Below are positions 1 through 8,643 of a stretch of 64,000 nt of DNA, in pieces; within the stretch, counting starts at the first letter, position 1; every line of letters starts with the position of its first letter. The stretch spans positions 117,322-181,321 of the forward strand of contig NZ_JAIGNT010000005.1 of assembly GCF_019711635.1 (NCBI RefSeq). The letters are read 5' to 3'. The DNA comes from Qipengyuania huizhouensis (GTDB lineage: Bacteria > Pseudomonadota > Alphaproteobacteria > Sphingomonadales > Sphingomonadaceae). The notes below the pieces were generated by a model. The model worked only from the letters and a program-made list of their open reading frames with translations. It was not told the origin of the DNA and ran no database searches. Both the position numbers and the translations under genes were made by a program.

Positions 1-201
1 TCCGCTTTCGACGGCACGACCGCTGATGTCCGTTTCACCGAACTTGGACGCGACTGGCGCGGAACCATGGCGGCCACCTATGAAAAACTCGATATGGGAT
101 TCAACACGGCCGCAGAGCACGCGATGACAAGAGAACAGACGCGTTCCCGAAGTGGCTCGCACGCGCATCACAGCAAGATAATGAAAGAATTTCTGGCCTA
201 A
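1..201 (+). CDS. Sulfotransferase-like protein, C-terminal fragment (cut by window edge)
   Basis: Frame 1 is open from the first base to a TAA at 199-201, giving the last 66 residues of a protein whose start lies outside the window. The fragment has the pattern F-x-E-L-x-x-D-W-x-G-T followed by a predicted helix with an Ala/Met-rich stretch and a His-containing basic tail. This resembles the C-terminal end of bacterial sulfotransferase-family proteins, where a short segment after the PAPS-binding loop reads similarly. Too little is visible to see the PAPS-binding motifs, so the family assignment is tentative. Its stop codon overlaps the stop of the convergent NTF2-like gene by a few bases. 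Confidence 0.5.
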   Translation, partial: SAFDGTTADVRFTELGRDWRGTMAATYEKLDMGFNTAAEHAMTREQTRSRSGSHAHHSKIMKEFLA

Positions 202-527
202 AGGCAGTCGGGCCCAGTGTTCTCCGAGCGTGTGATCTCGATGCTCGAAATCAGCGGGCCGTCAAAGCCAATCCGCCACATGCTCGGCCCGCCGACATCG
301 GGCGAATCGCTCTGAACGCTGCCTCGGACGAGAAGCTCCCCATCGTGGTGGATCATATCGTCGATATTGATTTTAGGTCTGCTGACACCTCCGCGGAAAG
401 CGCGGTCTCTTTCGACGAAAGCATCGAAGCCCCGGGTACGCCACCCCATTACCTTCGACACGACAACATCTTCTGTCACGAGCCTGGCGGCGCGCTGATA
501 GTCGAGTGCGTTAAGAGCTTCTGCCAT
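198..527 (-). CDS. NTF2-like / SnoaL-like small protein
   Basis: A 109-residue protein beginning MAEALNALDYQRAARLVTED and continuing with an alternating strand pattern (SMWRIGFDGPLISSIEI near the end). This is the layout of the cone-shaped NTF2/SnoaL fold, used by small enzymes and ligand-binding proteins. No catalytic dyad can be assigned, so the function is unknown. I chose the ATG at 527 because an AAGG ribosome-binding site lies about 8 bases upstream. The longer frame to an ATG at 590 would begin inside the tail of the ndk terminator hairpin and has no ribosome-binding site. It lies downstream of ndk on the same strand but is separated from it by that terminator. Confidence 0.6.
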   Translation of the reverse strand: MAEALNALDYQRAARLVTEDVVVSKVMGWRTRGFDAFVERDRAFRGGVSRPKINIDDMIHHDGELLVRGSVQSDSPDVGGPSMWRIGFDGPLISSIEITRSENTGPDCL

Positions 528-581
528 TTCGCGCACCTTCGCTTCGCGCGCAGCGCGGGGGCGTTTGAGAAGGAGCGAGCC

Positions 582-623
582 AAAAACCATAACGGGCGCA
601 TGCTTAGCAAAACATGCGCCCGT
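582..623 (-). terminator. Rho-independent terminator of ndk
   Basis: Read on the minus strand, an 11-bp perfect stem (ACGGGCGCATG pairing with CATGCGCCCGT, at 613-623 and 592-602) with a 10-base loop is followed by TATGGTTTTTGG. It sits 60 bases beyond the ndk stop codon and should end the ndk transcript. Confidence 0.75.
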
Positions 624-683
624 CTAATAACACATTTGTTTCTTGCGGAGACTTTTCGAAGAAATCTGTTCTCCGCCAGATAA

Positions 684-1106
684 TCAGCCGACGATTTCGT
701 CTTCGGCGAAGAAGAATTCGATTTCGGTCTTGGCGTTCTCGTCGCTGTCCGAACCGTGGACCGAATTGGCTTCGATCGATTCTGCATAGGTCTTGCGGAT
801 GGTGCCTTCGTCGGCATCCGCCGGATTGGTAGCGCCCATCACGTCGCGATTGCGTTTTACAGCGTCTTCACCCTCGAGAACCTGCACGACAACCGGCCCA
901 GAGATCATGAAATCGACCAGTTCACCAAAGAAGGAGCGTTCCTTGTGGACTGCGTAGAAGCCTTCGGCCTGTTCCCTGGTCATGTGGATGCGCTTCGAAG
1001 CGACGACGCGCAGGCCGGCATCTTCGAGCATCTTCGTAACCGCGCCAGTCAGGTTGCGGCGAGTGGCATCGGGCTTGATGATCGAAAAGGTGCGGGTAAC
1101 CGCCAT
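684..1106 (-). CDS. ndk: Nucleoside diphosphate kinase
   Basis: A 140-residue protein, the usual length for the family. It transfers the gamma-phosphate of ATP onto other (d)NDPs through a phosphohistidine and so balances cytosolic nucleotide pools. The start [14 protein letters not shown] holds the conserved Lys of the KPD motif, and the active-site histidine is H117 in NSVHGSDS. R88 and N115-type nucleotide contacts are in place ([11 protein letters not shown] at 85-95). An AAGGA-type ribosome-binding site precedes the ATG. The gene has its own strong terminator and appears to be transcribed from the 83-base gap behind it, or by read-through from the lipoprotein gene upstream. Confidence 0.98.
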   Translation of the reverse strand: MAVTRTFSIIKPDATRRNLTGAVTKMLEDAGLRVVASKRIHMTREQAEGFYAVHKERSFFGELVDFMISGPVVVQVLEGEDAVKRNRDVMGATNPADADEGTIRKTYAESIEANSVHGSDSDENAKTEIEFFFAEDEIVG

Positions 1107-1189
1107 GATATGTATTCCTTGCGAAGAATTTGCTGGGGGAGAGAGTTCTCGCGCGCGCCCCTAGCGTCCGTCGCGAGCGGGGGCAAGAA

Positions 1190-1711
1190 TTACTCGAAGC
1201 CGCGGGCGACGCTGAGCTGAGCCTCGGTCATGCTCCCCTCCTTCGTCACGCTGAGTGTAAAACTGATCCCGTCCTCGCGATTTTCGCCACCAAGGGTGGT
1301 CGCGTTTGTACCGTCGATCTCCACTTCCGGGTCGATTCCGGCTTCGAGCGCTTGTTCGCGATAGTATTCCACGACCTGCGCTCGTTCGTCGGACGTGGTG
1401 AAATCCAGTGTCACAAAGGTACCCTCGCCGTGATCAACCCGCGTTGTGCCGGTGACTTGCGCGCCGGGATACAGCAGGAAGGGCTCAGGCAGGTCGGGCG
1501 GGACATCCTTGCCCGCGCGCATCGTGGTGGTTACTCCGTCCGCATCGGTATGCGTAGCGCGAACTTCGCCACTTGCGGGATCGATATCGTAGGAGCCGAC
1601 CGGCTCGATATTATCGCCCTCATTCTTATCTGCGTTGCCAATATTGTCGGCACTATTGCAGGCAGAGAGGAGGAGAGCAGATAGCCAGAGGCTGGAAAGC
1701 GTGCGTCTCAT
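1190..1711 (-). CDS. Putative lipoprotein of unknown function
   Basis: A 173-residue protein starting MRRTLSSLWLSALLLSAC, a lipoprotein signal peptide with lipobox L-S-A-C at Cys18. The ATG at 1711 is chosen because it places the signal peptide at the very N-terminus; the frame is open 70 codons further but without coding character. The mature part starts with an Asn/Asp-rich linker and continues as a mixed alpha/beta domain (about residues 50-173) with a segment YYREQALEAGI typical of small periplasmic domains. No enzyme motif is seen. It lies between holC and ndk on the same strand, 40 bases downstream of the holC stop. Confidence 0.75.
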   Translation of the reverse strand: MRRTLSSLWLSALLLSACNSADNIGNADKNEGDNIEPVGSYDIDPASGEVRATHTDADGVTTTMRAGKDVPPDLPEPFLLYPGAQVTGTTRVDHGEGTFVTLDFTTSDERAQVVEYYREQALEAGIDPEVEIDGTNATTLGGENREDGISFTLSVTKEGSMTEAQLSVARGFE

Positions 1712-1751
1712 ACCCGTTCGACGGGCGAAGTCACGGCAAGTTCCTGAAAGC

Positions 1752-2192
1752 TCAACGACCTTCGCGCCAACCGCCCTCCGGGGTTTGCTTGAATATACGG
1801 TTGTCGATGCCGTCGCGTGCAGCAAGCTCACGCCAGAGATCCCGCGCAGCGTCGGCTGCCTCCGCGTCGAAAAGCAGCATCGCACGATCGAAGGTGCCGA
1901 CTTCCTCGCGCCATCGCCCATCGGCTAAGATGACTATTCGCGCTTCATTCGGTGCAGAGCAGTGATCCGAAATCAGTATCGGCTGGCGGGCAGCGTGGGG
2001 ATCGTCCACAGCCCCGTTGGCGAGAAAGCTGGTGCCGCCTTGCTCCCACATGACCTGTGAAAGACGCTCGCGCAGAACTTCGTCAGCGGCCACTACCAGC
2101 AATCGCTCGCCCGCTTGCATTACCTTGCGGGCGAGCTTGGTTACCGTCACATCCACCGGATCGCGGCTCAACTGGTAGAAGTCGACGCGGAT
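1752..2192 (-). CDS. holC: DNA polymerase III, chi subunit
   Basis: The chi subunit joins the clamp loader to single-stranded DNA-binding protein at the replication fork. The frame encodes the family pattern: VDFYQLSRDPVD at the start, LARKVMQAGERLLVVA (small Rossmann-like core), and WREEVGTFDRAMLLFD. No ATG, GTG or TTG lies before the essential VDFYQL strand. The only in-frame TTG (2171) would delete that strand. An ATC at 2190-2192 sits 8 bases after an AAAGGG ribosome-binding site and gives RVDFYQL directly, so ATC is the likely start (146 residues). pepA lies 57 bases upstream on the same strand, the usual pepA-holC pairing. Confidence 0.88.
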   Translation of the reverse strand: MRVDFYQLSRDPVDVTVTKLARKVMQAGERLLVVAADEVLRERLSQVMWEQGGTSFLANGAVDDPHAARQPILISDHCSAPNEARIVILADGRWREEVGTFDRAMLLFDAEAADAARDLWRELAARDGIDNRIFKQTPEGGWREGR

Positions 2193-2249
2193 TGAAATGG
2201 CCCTTTCGACTAAGAATGATCGCTCGCTGCGCCTTAGCGCGGCTTTGGT

Positions 2250-3707
2250 TCAGCTTTCAGCGGTATCCGCAACCAGCCGGTCGATGAGGCGCACTCCATA
2301 GCCCGTCGCACCCTTGTCCCATGTGCGACCCTGCTTTTCGGACCATGCCATGCCGGCGATATCGATATGAGCCCAAGGCGTACCATCGGCGATGAAACGC
2401 TGGAGGAATTGCGCGGCGGTGATCGAACCGGCCCCCTTGCCGCCGATATTCTTCATATCGGCGATTGGGCTATCGATCAGCTTGTCATACGCCTTGTCGA
2501 GCGGCATCCGCCAGACCTTGTCGCCCACAGCTTCTCCCGCTTCGGCGAGGTCTTTGGAGAGCTTGTCGTCGTTCGAAAAAAGGCCGGCATATTCATGGCC
2601 CAGCGAAACGATGATCGCTCCGGTTAGCGTGGCGAAATCCACGATTCGCGAAGGTTTGAATTCAACCTGCGTCCAATGCAGCGCATCTGCCAGGACAAGG
2701 CGGCCTTCGGCGTCGGTATTGAGTATTTCGATGGTCTGGCCGCTCATCGATTTGACCACGTCGCCGGGACGCTGTGCGTTGCCGTCGGGCATGTTCTCCA
2801 CCAGGCCCATCACACCGACGACATTGGCCTTGGCCTTGCGCTTGACCAGCGCGAGCATACCGCCAGCGACTGCTCCCGCTCCGCCCATATCCCATTTCAT
2901 GTCTTCCATGCCCGGTCCTGGCTTGATCGAGATTCCCCCGGTATCGAAGGTCACCCCTTTACCGACGAAGGCAATCGGAGCCTCGCTACCGCCGCCGTTC
3001 CAGCGGATGGCGAGGATGCGGGAATCACGCGAGGATCCCTGCCCGACGCCGAGAAGCGAGCCCATGCCGAGCTTTTCCATCTCGGCTTCGTCCAGAACGA
3101 TCAGTTCCGCGCCGGTCCCTTCGAAGCGTTCTTGGCAGCGCTCCACGAAGCTCTCGGGATAAAGGATGTTTGCCGGTTCGGTGACCAGCTCACGAGTGAA
3201 TTCGACGCCTTCCGCAAGCGCGGCTCCGTCCGCCCAGGTCGCTTCCATGCCGTGGGGCGCTCCGACCACGGTAACGCCTTCGAGCGTAATCTTCTGATCG
3301 TCCTTCATCTTCGTGCGATAGACGTCGTAGCGCCAGTTACGCAGGCGGAGACCGAGGAGGACATGCGCTACTTCGACAGCGGAAAGATCGCTTTCCGATA
3401 GGTCGAGTACGAGGTTCTTGTCGCCGCTCGACTGGTATTTGCCAGCCAGAGCTGCGCCGGCCTTTTCCAGATTTGCAAACCGCGCCTCGTCGTTCCGGTC
3501 GCCCGCACCGGCCAGCGCCAGGCGTGCAACTTCGCCCGCTTCTTCCACGAAGCCATCGAAGGTCTGTCCGGCATTGCCCTTGAAACGGGCTGCCTGCGCT
3601 CCAGCGCGCATCGCAGCATTTGTGGCGGCAGGAAGCTTGCCCTTGTCTACCACATGCGCAATGAGACGCGCGCCTTGCGGACGGGACTGGCTAAACTGGA
3701 TGTGCAT
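2250..3707 (-). CDS. pepA: Leucyl aminopeptidase (M17 family)
   Basis: A 485-residue cytosolic aminopeptidase with the N-terminal macro-like domain (about 1-150) and the C-terminal M17 catalytic domain. Two-metal ligands are visible: K250 and D255 in GKGVTFDTGG, D273, and D332/E334 in the signature NTDAEGRL at 330-337, with catalytic R336. It removes N-terminal residues from peptides during turnover, and in some bacteria also binds DNA. The ATG at 3707 is used because the frame upstream overlaps the divergent lptD start region and lacks family similarity. It heads a pepA-holC unit and faces lptD across a roughly 100-base shared promoter region. Confidence 0.97.
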   Translation of the reverse strand: MHIQFSQSRPQGARLIAHVVDKGKLPAATNAAMRAGAQAARFKGNAGQTFDGFVEEAGEVARLALAGAGDRNDEARFANLEKAGAALAGKYQSSGDKNLVLDLSESDLSAVEVAHVLLGLRLRNWRYDVYRTKMKDDQKITLEGVTVVGAPHGMEATWADGAALAEGVEFTRELVTEPANILYPESFVERCQERFEGTGAELIVLDEAEMEKLGMGSLLGVGQGSSRDSRILAIRWNGGGSEAPIAFVGKGVTFDTGGISIKPGPGMEDMKWDMGGAGAVAGGMLALVKRKAKANVVGVMGLVENMPDGNAQRPGDVVKSMSGQTIEILNTDAEGRLVLADALHWTQVEFKPSRIVDFATLTGAIIVSLGHEYAGLFSNDDKLSKDLAEAGEAVGDKVWRMPLDKAYDKLIDSPIADMKNIGGKGAGSITAAQFLQRFIADGTPWAHIDIAGMAWSEKQGRTWDKGATGYGVRLIDRLVADTAES

Positions 3708-3807
3708 GGGTTCTCCCGAATTCTCTGATGGCCGGTATACGCCCCGATGGTGGGCATCCCGGATGAACGCGATTGCGATTAGGCGTGGCCGGTGCGATAG
3801 GCAAGCC

Positions 3808-6168
3808 ATGCACCGGGCCCGCGCGAAATCCTCCTTCGATGCTATGCGCTTGTGGGGGACCGCAAGCGCCGCCATTGCCCTTCTGTCCACCTCTCCGGTC
3901 ATAGCCCAGGATGGCGCGGCGGCAGGCGCCGGCACTGTAGAACAGCCGGAAGGCGAGAACCCTACCGACCTGCCGCCCCCGCCCGAAGGTGCGCAGGAGC
4001 CGGTCGTCGTTGCTTCCGAGAGCGATCTTCCGCCGGAAAGTGCCGAATTCAATGCCGCGGGCGAACGCCAGATTTCCTTTGCCGCCGATATCCTCAGTTA
4101 CGATTCCGAGGCCGAAACCACCACTGCGGAGGGCAACGTGGTCATGCGAACGGGGGATCGTTCGCTGCGTGCCGATACCGTCAGCTGGAGCCAGCGCACC
4201 GGCGTAATCGTCGCCAGCGGCAACGTTCGCTTCGTCGATGAAAATGGCAACCAACTCTACACCGAGCGTGTAGAGCTGACGGACGAATTCGAAGCGGGTG
4301 CGATGGAAGACCTGCTGCTCGCATTGCGGCAAGGCGGGCGCCTCGCCGCCAATCGCGGTCTTCGCGAAAGTGATGGCACGGTCACGCTTGAGCAGGCGGC
4401 TTACAGTGCCTGCGCAGTGGTTACGCCCGAAGGCTGTAACAAGGAACCTAGCTGGCGCATCACGGCCGATCGGGTGACCTATGATCCTTCGGATTCGCAA
4501 GTCCGGTTTCGCGGAGCCTACCTCGAACTGTTCGGCGCCCGAATCCTGCCCTTGCCGGGTCTTTCGGTGCGGACCGACGGCGGACCGGTTTCGGGCTTTC
4601 TTGTGCCCGACTTGCGCATCTCCGAAAATAACGGGGTCGAGGTATCGGGCAGCTATTATGTCAGGTTGGCAGACAACAAAGACCTGACCCTGTCCGCCTA
4701 TCTGTTTTCGGATACCAAGCCGATGGTTTCCGCGCAGTGGCGCCATCTCACCGAGAAGGGCGCATACCAGATAACTGGCTATGTCACCCACAGCCGCCGC
4801 ATTTCAGATTTTACAGACCAGACCGACAATACGGAATCGGGCCCACGCGGATATCTGTTCGCCAACGGTCGTTTCCAGTTCTCCCCCGAATGGAGCCTGA
4901 CAAGCTCGGTCAGGATGGCGAGCGACAAGACCTTCCTGCGGCGATACGACATCAGCCGCGATGACCGTCTTCGGTCCATGGTCGACCTGGAACGGATAGA
5001 CAGTGATTCCTATCTATCCATTGCCGGATGGGCGACGCAGACGCTGCGCCTCAATCAGGATCAGGACCAGGTTCCGATCGCGCTTCCCGTGATCGACTGG
5101 AGACAGCGGATCGACGATCCGTTTGCCGGTGGGCAACTCGAATTGCAGCTCAACAGCCTGGCAATCATGCGCAAGGCTGGACAGGATACGGAACGCGCCT
5201 TTGCCAAGGCCGAATGGAGCCGGAAGGCCATAACCGGTTTCGGGCAAGTCGTGACGGTGACCGGTCTGCTACGCGGGGATGTATATCACTCCGACGACAA
5301 TTTCCTGAACGAGACCGCTTCCTATCGCGGAAATCCCGGGTGGGAGACTCGCGGGGTGGCGCTGGGTGCTGTCGATGTCGAATGGCCGTTCGTCGGTGAA
5401 TTTCTCGGCGGCCAGCAAGTGTTCACTCCGCGCATCCAGCTGGTAGCGACTCCGAAAATCAAGAATCTCGCCATTCCGAACGAAGACGCGCGAGCCATCG
5501 ATCTCGAAGATTCCAACCTTTTCGCGCTCAACCGGTTTCCCGGCTATGACCGGATCGAGGACGGAGCCCGCATTACCTACGGGTTCGACTGGCAACTGCG
5601 CCGACCGGGCTGGGAGTTTTTCACCACGCTCGGCCAGTCCTATCGGCTGGATAGCGACCGGGAAATCCTGCCGAACGGAACGGGTCTGTCCGAGAAGGTG
5701 AGCGATTTCGTGGGACGTACCGAAGTACGCTATCGGGATTTCGTCAAGCTGACCCACCGGTATCGGCTCGACAAGGACAACCTTGCCGTTCGTCGCAATG
5801 AATTCGACGCAACTGTGGGTTCCAGCCGTACCTACGCCGAAGTAGGCTACTTGCGGTTGAACCGGAACATCACCAGCGTGGAAGATCTTCAGGACCGTGA
5901 AGAGCTGCGCACTGCCGTCCGTGTCGCTTTTGCCAATTACTGGTCGGTGTTCGGCTCAGGCGTATTCAACCTCACCGATCGAGAAGAAGACCCAACCCTA
6001 TCGAGCGACGGGTTCCAGCCGATCCGCACCCGGCTCGGCGTGGCATATCAGGACGATTGCCTCGAACTGGGCGTGACCTGGCGACGCGACTATGTTTCGG
6101 CGGGTGACGCGCGCAGGGGTGATACGTTCCAGCTATACTTCAGCCTGAAGAATCTGGGTTTTCGCTGA
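3808..6168 (+). CDS. lptD: LPS-assembly outer-membrane protein LptD
   Basis: LptD is the outer-membrane barrel that, with LptE, inserts lipopolysaccharide into the outer leaflet. The product (786 residues from ATG 3808) has an Arg/Lys-containing n-region, a hydrophobic signal sequence ending near VIAQDG, a Pro/Glu-rich linker, an OstA/LptA-like jellyroll (FAADILSYDSEAETTTAEGN, roughly residues 90-200) and a long beta-rich C-terminal barrel ending in FSLKNLGFR with the expected terminal aromatic pattern. An alternative ATG at 3844 would give a shorter signal peptide; neither start has a strong ribosome-binding site. Internal cysteines (CAVVTPEGC and a late DDCLEL) could form the disulfide known in this family. 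It heads lptD-surA-pdxA-rsmA. Confidence 0.95.
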   Translation: MHRARAKSSFDAMRLWGTASAAIALLSTSPVIAQDGAAAGAGTVEQPEGENPTDLPPPPEGAQEPVVVASESDLPPESAEFNAAGERQISFAADILSYDSEAETTTAEGNVVMRTGDRSLRADTVSWSQRTGVIVASGNVRFVDENGNQLYTERVELTDEFEAGAMEDLLLALRQGGRLAANRGLRESDGTVTLEQAAYSACAVVTPEGCNKEPSWRITADRVTYDPSDSQVRFRGAYLELFGARILPLPGLSVRTDGGPVSGFLVPDLRISENNGVEVSGSYYVRLADNKDLTLSAYLFSDTKPMVSAQWRHLTEKGAYQITGYVTHSRRISDFTDQTDNTESGPRGYLFANGRFQFSPEWSLTSSVRMASDKTFLRRYDISRDDRLRSMVDLERIDSDSYLSIAGWATQTLRLNQDQDQVPIALPVIDWRQRIDDPFAGGQLELQLNSLAIMRKAGQDTERAFAKAEWSRKAITGFGQVVTVTGLLRGDVYHSDDNFLNETASYRGNPGWETRGVALGAVDVEWPFVGEFLGGQQVFTPRIQLVATPKIKNLAIPNEDARAIDLEDSNLFALNRFPGYDRIEDGARITYGFDWQLRRPGWEFFTTLGQSYRLDSDREILPNGTGLSEKVSDFVGRTEVRYRDFVKLTHRYRLDKDNLAVRRNEFDATVGSSRTYAEVGYLRLNRNITSVEDLQDREELRTAVRVAFANYWSVFGSGVFNLTDREEDPTLSSDGFQPIRTRLGVAYQDDCLELGVTWRRDYVSAGDARRGDTFQLYFSLKNLGFR

Positions 6169-6295
6169 CCCGGTGATGTTGGCAGCGCTGCGTAAACACG
6201 CTATCCGCCGCGGCGCAATCAGCTACGGTTAAGCCGGTGACAGGCAAAGCCGTATCTATTCAGGCGCAAACAGAGCGCCGCAAGGGAATACACGC

Positions 6296-7645
6296 GTGAA
6301 CGCAAATATCGTATCGAAACTGCTTGGTCTCTCTGCCGCAATGGCTCTGGCCTCCACCGCTTCAGGCGCGCAGGCGCAAGATCAAGATGCTGCGCCAGAA
6401 GCCAATCCGCTTGGATTGCCGCAGCAGCCGACCTTGCTGGCGGATCCCGACCCGAATGTTCGCCGCGCTACTGCTGTCGTGAATGGCCATGTGATTACCG
6501 GCACCGATCTCGACCAGCGCGTCGCCCTGTTGTTGAACGCCAACCAGGCCGAAATCAGCGGTGAAGAGTTGCAGCGCGTACGCGCGCAGGTCCTGCGCAA
6601 CCTCATCGACGAAACGTTGCAGATCCAGGCAGCCGAAGCGGATGAAATCGTGATCTCCGATGCGGAGGTCGATCAGACTTTCGCCCGCGTCGCTGCGCAG
6701 AACAACCAGCGCGTCGAAGACATGGAAGCCTATCTTGCGCAGGTGGGTTCTTCCGCCGCTTCGCTTAAGCGCCAAATCCGTGGTGAACTGGCATGGCAGC
6801 GACTGCTGCGTCAGAAGGTGGCCTTCTTTGTCAATGTCTCGGCCGAAGAAGTAAACGAGATGATGGAGCGGCTCGAAGCGTCGAAGGGAACCGACGAATA
6901 CTGGCTCTGGGAGATATTCCTTTCCGCCACGCCCGAGAACGAAGCGGCTGTCGAAGCCAACGCCGCCAAGATCATCGAACAGCTTCGTCAAGGCGCAAGT
7001 TTTGCCGCCTATGCCCGTCAGTTCTCGGAAGCATCGACTGCCGCCGTCGGCGGTGATCTCGACTGGATCCATCTCGCCCAGCTCGGCGACCCGCAGCTTG
7101 AATCCGTCGTCAGCCAGATGCAGGCGGGCCAGCTGGTTGGACCCATCAAGATTCCGGGCGGCTACTGGATCGTCTATTTGCGGGACAAACGGCAGGTGCT
7201 CATGGCCGACCCGCGCGATGCCTTGCTCAGCCTGAAGCAGATTCAGATCACCTTCGATCCTGCGGCTTCCATCGAGCAGAACCAGGCGAAACTGCAAGGC
7301 TTCACCACAGGTATAGGATCTTTGAAGGGCTGCGGCAGCGTAGAAGAGATGGCCGCCGCACTAGGGGCAAATGTCGTCACGAACGATCAGATCCGCGCCC
7401 GTGCTTTGCCGGAACAGTTGCAGGAAATCGTCCTCAACCTCCAGATCGGGGAGACCACACCTCCCTTCGGCTCCGTCGAGGAGGGCGTACGCGTCCTGAT
7501 GCTTTGCGGTCGGGATGACCCGGAAACTGCATCGGGTCCGGATTTCGACGAACTCATGGCGCAGATCGAGGACGAGCGGATCAACAAGGCCGCCCAGCGC
7601 TACCTGCGCGATCTCCGCAACGACGCCTACATCGAATACAATTGA
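6296..7645 (+). CDS. surA: Periplasmic peptidyl-prolyl isomerase / chaperone SurA
   Basis: A 449-residue secreted chaperone that escorts outer-membrane barrels such as LptD across the periplasm. GTG at 6296 is the start, with AAGGGA about 8 bases upstream. A signal peptide ends at GAQAQD (about residue 27), followed by the SurA N-terminal domain (NGHVITGTDLDQRVALLL, about 60-180) and one parvulin domain (about 195-300, with GGDLDWIHLAQLGD and GGYWIVYLRDKR). E. coli SurA has two parvulin domains. The rest here is a divergent C-terminal region, which is common in Sphingomonadales. Its TGA overlaps the TTG start of pdxA. Confidence 0.93.
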   Translation: MNANIVSKLLGLSAAMALASTASGAQAQDQDAAPEANPLGLPQQPTLLADPDPNVRRATAVVNGHVITGTDLDQRVALLLNANQAEISGEELQRVRAQVLRNLIDETLQIQAAEADEIVISDAEVDQTFARVAAQNNQRVEDMEAYLAQVGSSAASLKRQIRGELAWQRLLRQKVAFFVNVSAEEVNEMMERLEASKGTDEYWLWEIFLSATPENEAAVEANAAKIIEQLRQGASFAAYARQFSEASTAAVGGDLDWIHLAQLGDPQLESVVSQMQAGQLVGPIKIPGGYWIVYLRDKRQVLMADPRDALLSLKQIQITFDPAASIEQNQAKLQGFTTGIGSLKGCGSVEEMAAALGANVVTNDQIRARALPEQLQEIVLNLQIGETTPPFGSVEEGVRVLMLCGRDDPETASGPDFDELMAQIEDERINKAAQRYLRDLRNDAYIEYN

Positions 7646-8643
7646 GCGTCTTGCCTCCCCTCGCCGTCTCGCTAGGCGATCCGGCAGGGATAGGGCCGGA
7701 AATCATCGTGGAAAGCTGGGCCAGGCGCCGGGAAGCAAGGCTGCCGCCCTTTTTCGTGGTCGGCGGTGAACAAGTTCTTGAAGCAGCTTCGCGTACTCGT
7801 GGCGTGATCCGGTTGATCGGAAGTGCCGAGGAAGCATTCGAAGTATTCAAAGATCGCCTGCCGGTATTAGGCACTTCCGAAGCAGAATACACACCCGGCG
7901 AGCCGAGCGCAGAAGGTGCAGCCCTGGCACTGCATTCATTGGCGGAATCCACACGGCTCGCCCTGCTTGGCAAGGCCTCTGCAGTAGTCACTGCACCAGT
8001 GGCCAAGGACCAATTGGCCACAGTTGGTTTCGAGTTTCCCGGCCAAACCGAATTCCTCGCAGAAGTCTGCGGGCTTGACCAAGATGATGCTGTAATGATG
8101 TTGGCAGGTCCCAGCCTGCGCGCAGTTCCCCTGACAGTTCATTGTGCTCTTGCAGATGTTTCCAAGCGACTTTCGCAGGAGTTGATCATTAGGCGTGCGC
8201 GGATCGTGGCCACAGCGCTCCGACGCGATTTTGGCATAGAGAGCCCGAGGATCGCCGTGTGCGGTCTGAACCCCCATGCGGGCGAAAGCGGTCGTTTCGG
8301 GGATGAGGAGTCGCAGATCATCGCGCCTGCCATTGCAGCGCTGGTTGCCGACGGCCATTCCATTACCGGTCCTCACTCTGCTGATTCATTGTTCACGCCG
8401 CGCGCACGCAAAACTTACGATGCTGCGCTCGCCATGTATCACGATCAGGCACTCATTCCCCTAAAAGCCCTCGATTTCGATGAGGGCGTGAATGTCACCC
8501 TGGGCCTTCCTATCGTGCGCACCAGCCCCGACCACGGGACGGCCTTCGACATTGCCGGGAAAGGCATCGCCGATCCGGGAGCCATGATCGCCGCCCTCAA
8601 AATGGCGGGCGAAATGGCAGCGCGGCGCGCTGCACATGGTTGA
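7642..8643 (+). CDS. pdxA: 4-hydroxythreonine-4-phosphate dehydrogenase
   Basis: PdxA oxidises 4-phosphohydroxy-L-threonine in pyridoxal-5-phosphate synthesis. The 333-residue product shows the family motifs SLGDPAGIGPEI near the start, TAPVAKDQL, GLNPHAGESG and YHDQALIPLKALDF, the histidines of which bind the divalent metal, plus RTSPDHGTAFDIAG near the C-terminus. The start is a TTG whose last two bases begin the surA stop codon (TTGA), so translation is probably coupled. It overlaps rsmA by 8 bases. The position inside lptD-surA-pdxA-rsmA is conserved in proteobacteria. Confidence 0.97.
   Translation: MSVLPPLAVSLGDPAGIGPEIIVESWARRREARLPPFFVVGGEQVLEAASRTRGVIRLIGSAEEAFEVFKDRLPVLGTSEAEYTPGEPSAEGAALALHSLAESTRLALLGKASAVVTAPVAKDQLATVGFEFPGQTEFLAEVCGLDQDDAVMMLAGPSLRAVPLTVHCALADVSKRLSQELIIRRARIVATALRRDFGIESPRIAVCGLNPHAGESGRFGDEESQIIAPAIAALVADGHSITGPHSADSLFTPRARKTYDAALAMYHDQALIPLKALDFDEGVNVTLGLPIVRTSPDHGTAFDIAGKGIADPGAMIAALKMAGEMAARRAAHG

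Noticed and set aside
3418..3807. N-terminal extension of lptD
   Set aside because: The open frame upstream of 3808 lies antisense to pepA and would bury the signal peptide; it is a shadow of pepA.
2250..4052. Longer pepA start at 4052
   Set aside because: The extra 115 codons overlap divergent lptD coding and show no M17 similarity; the family start is at 3707.
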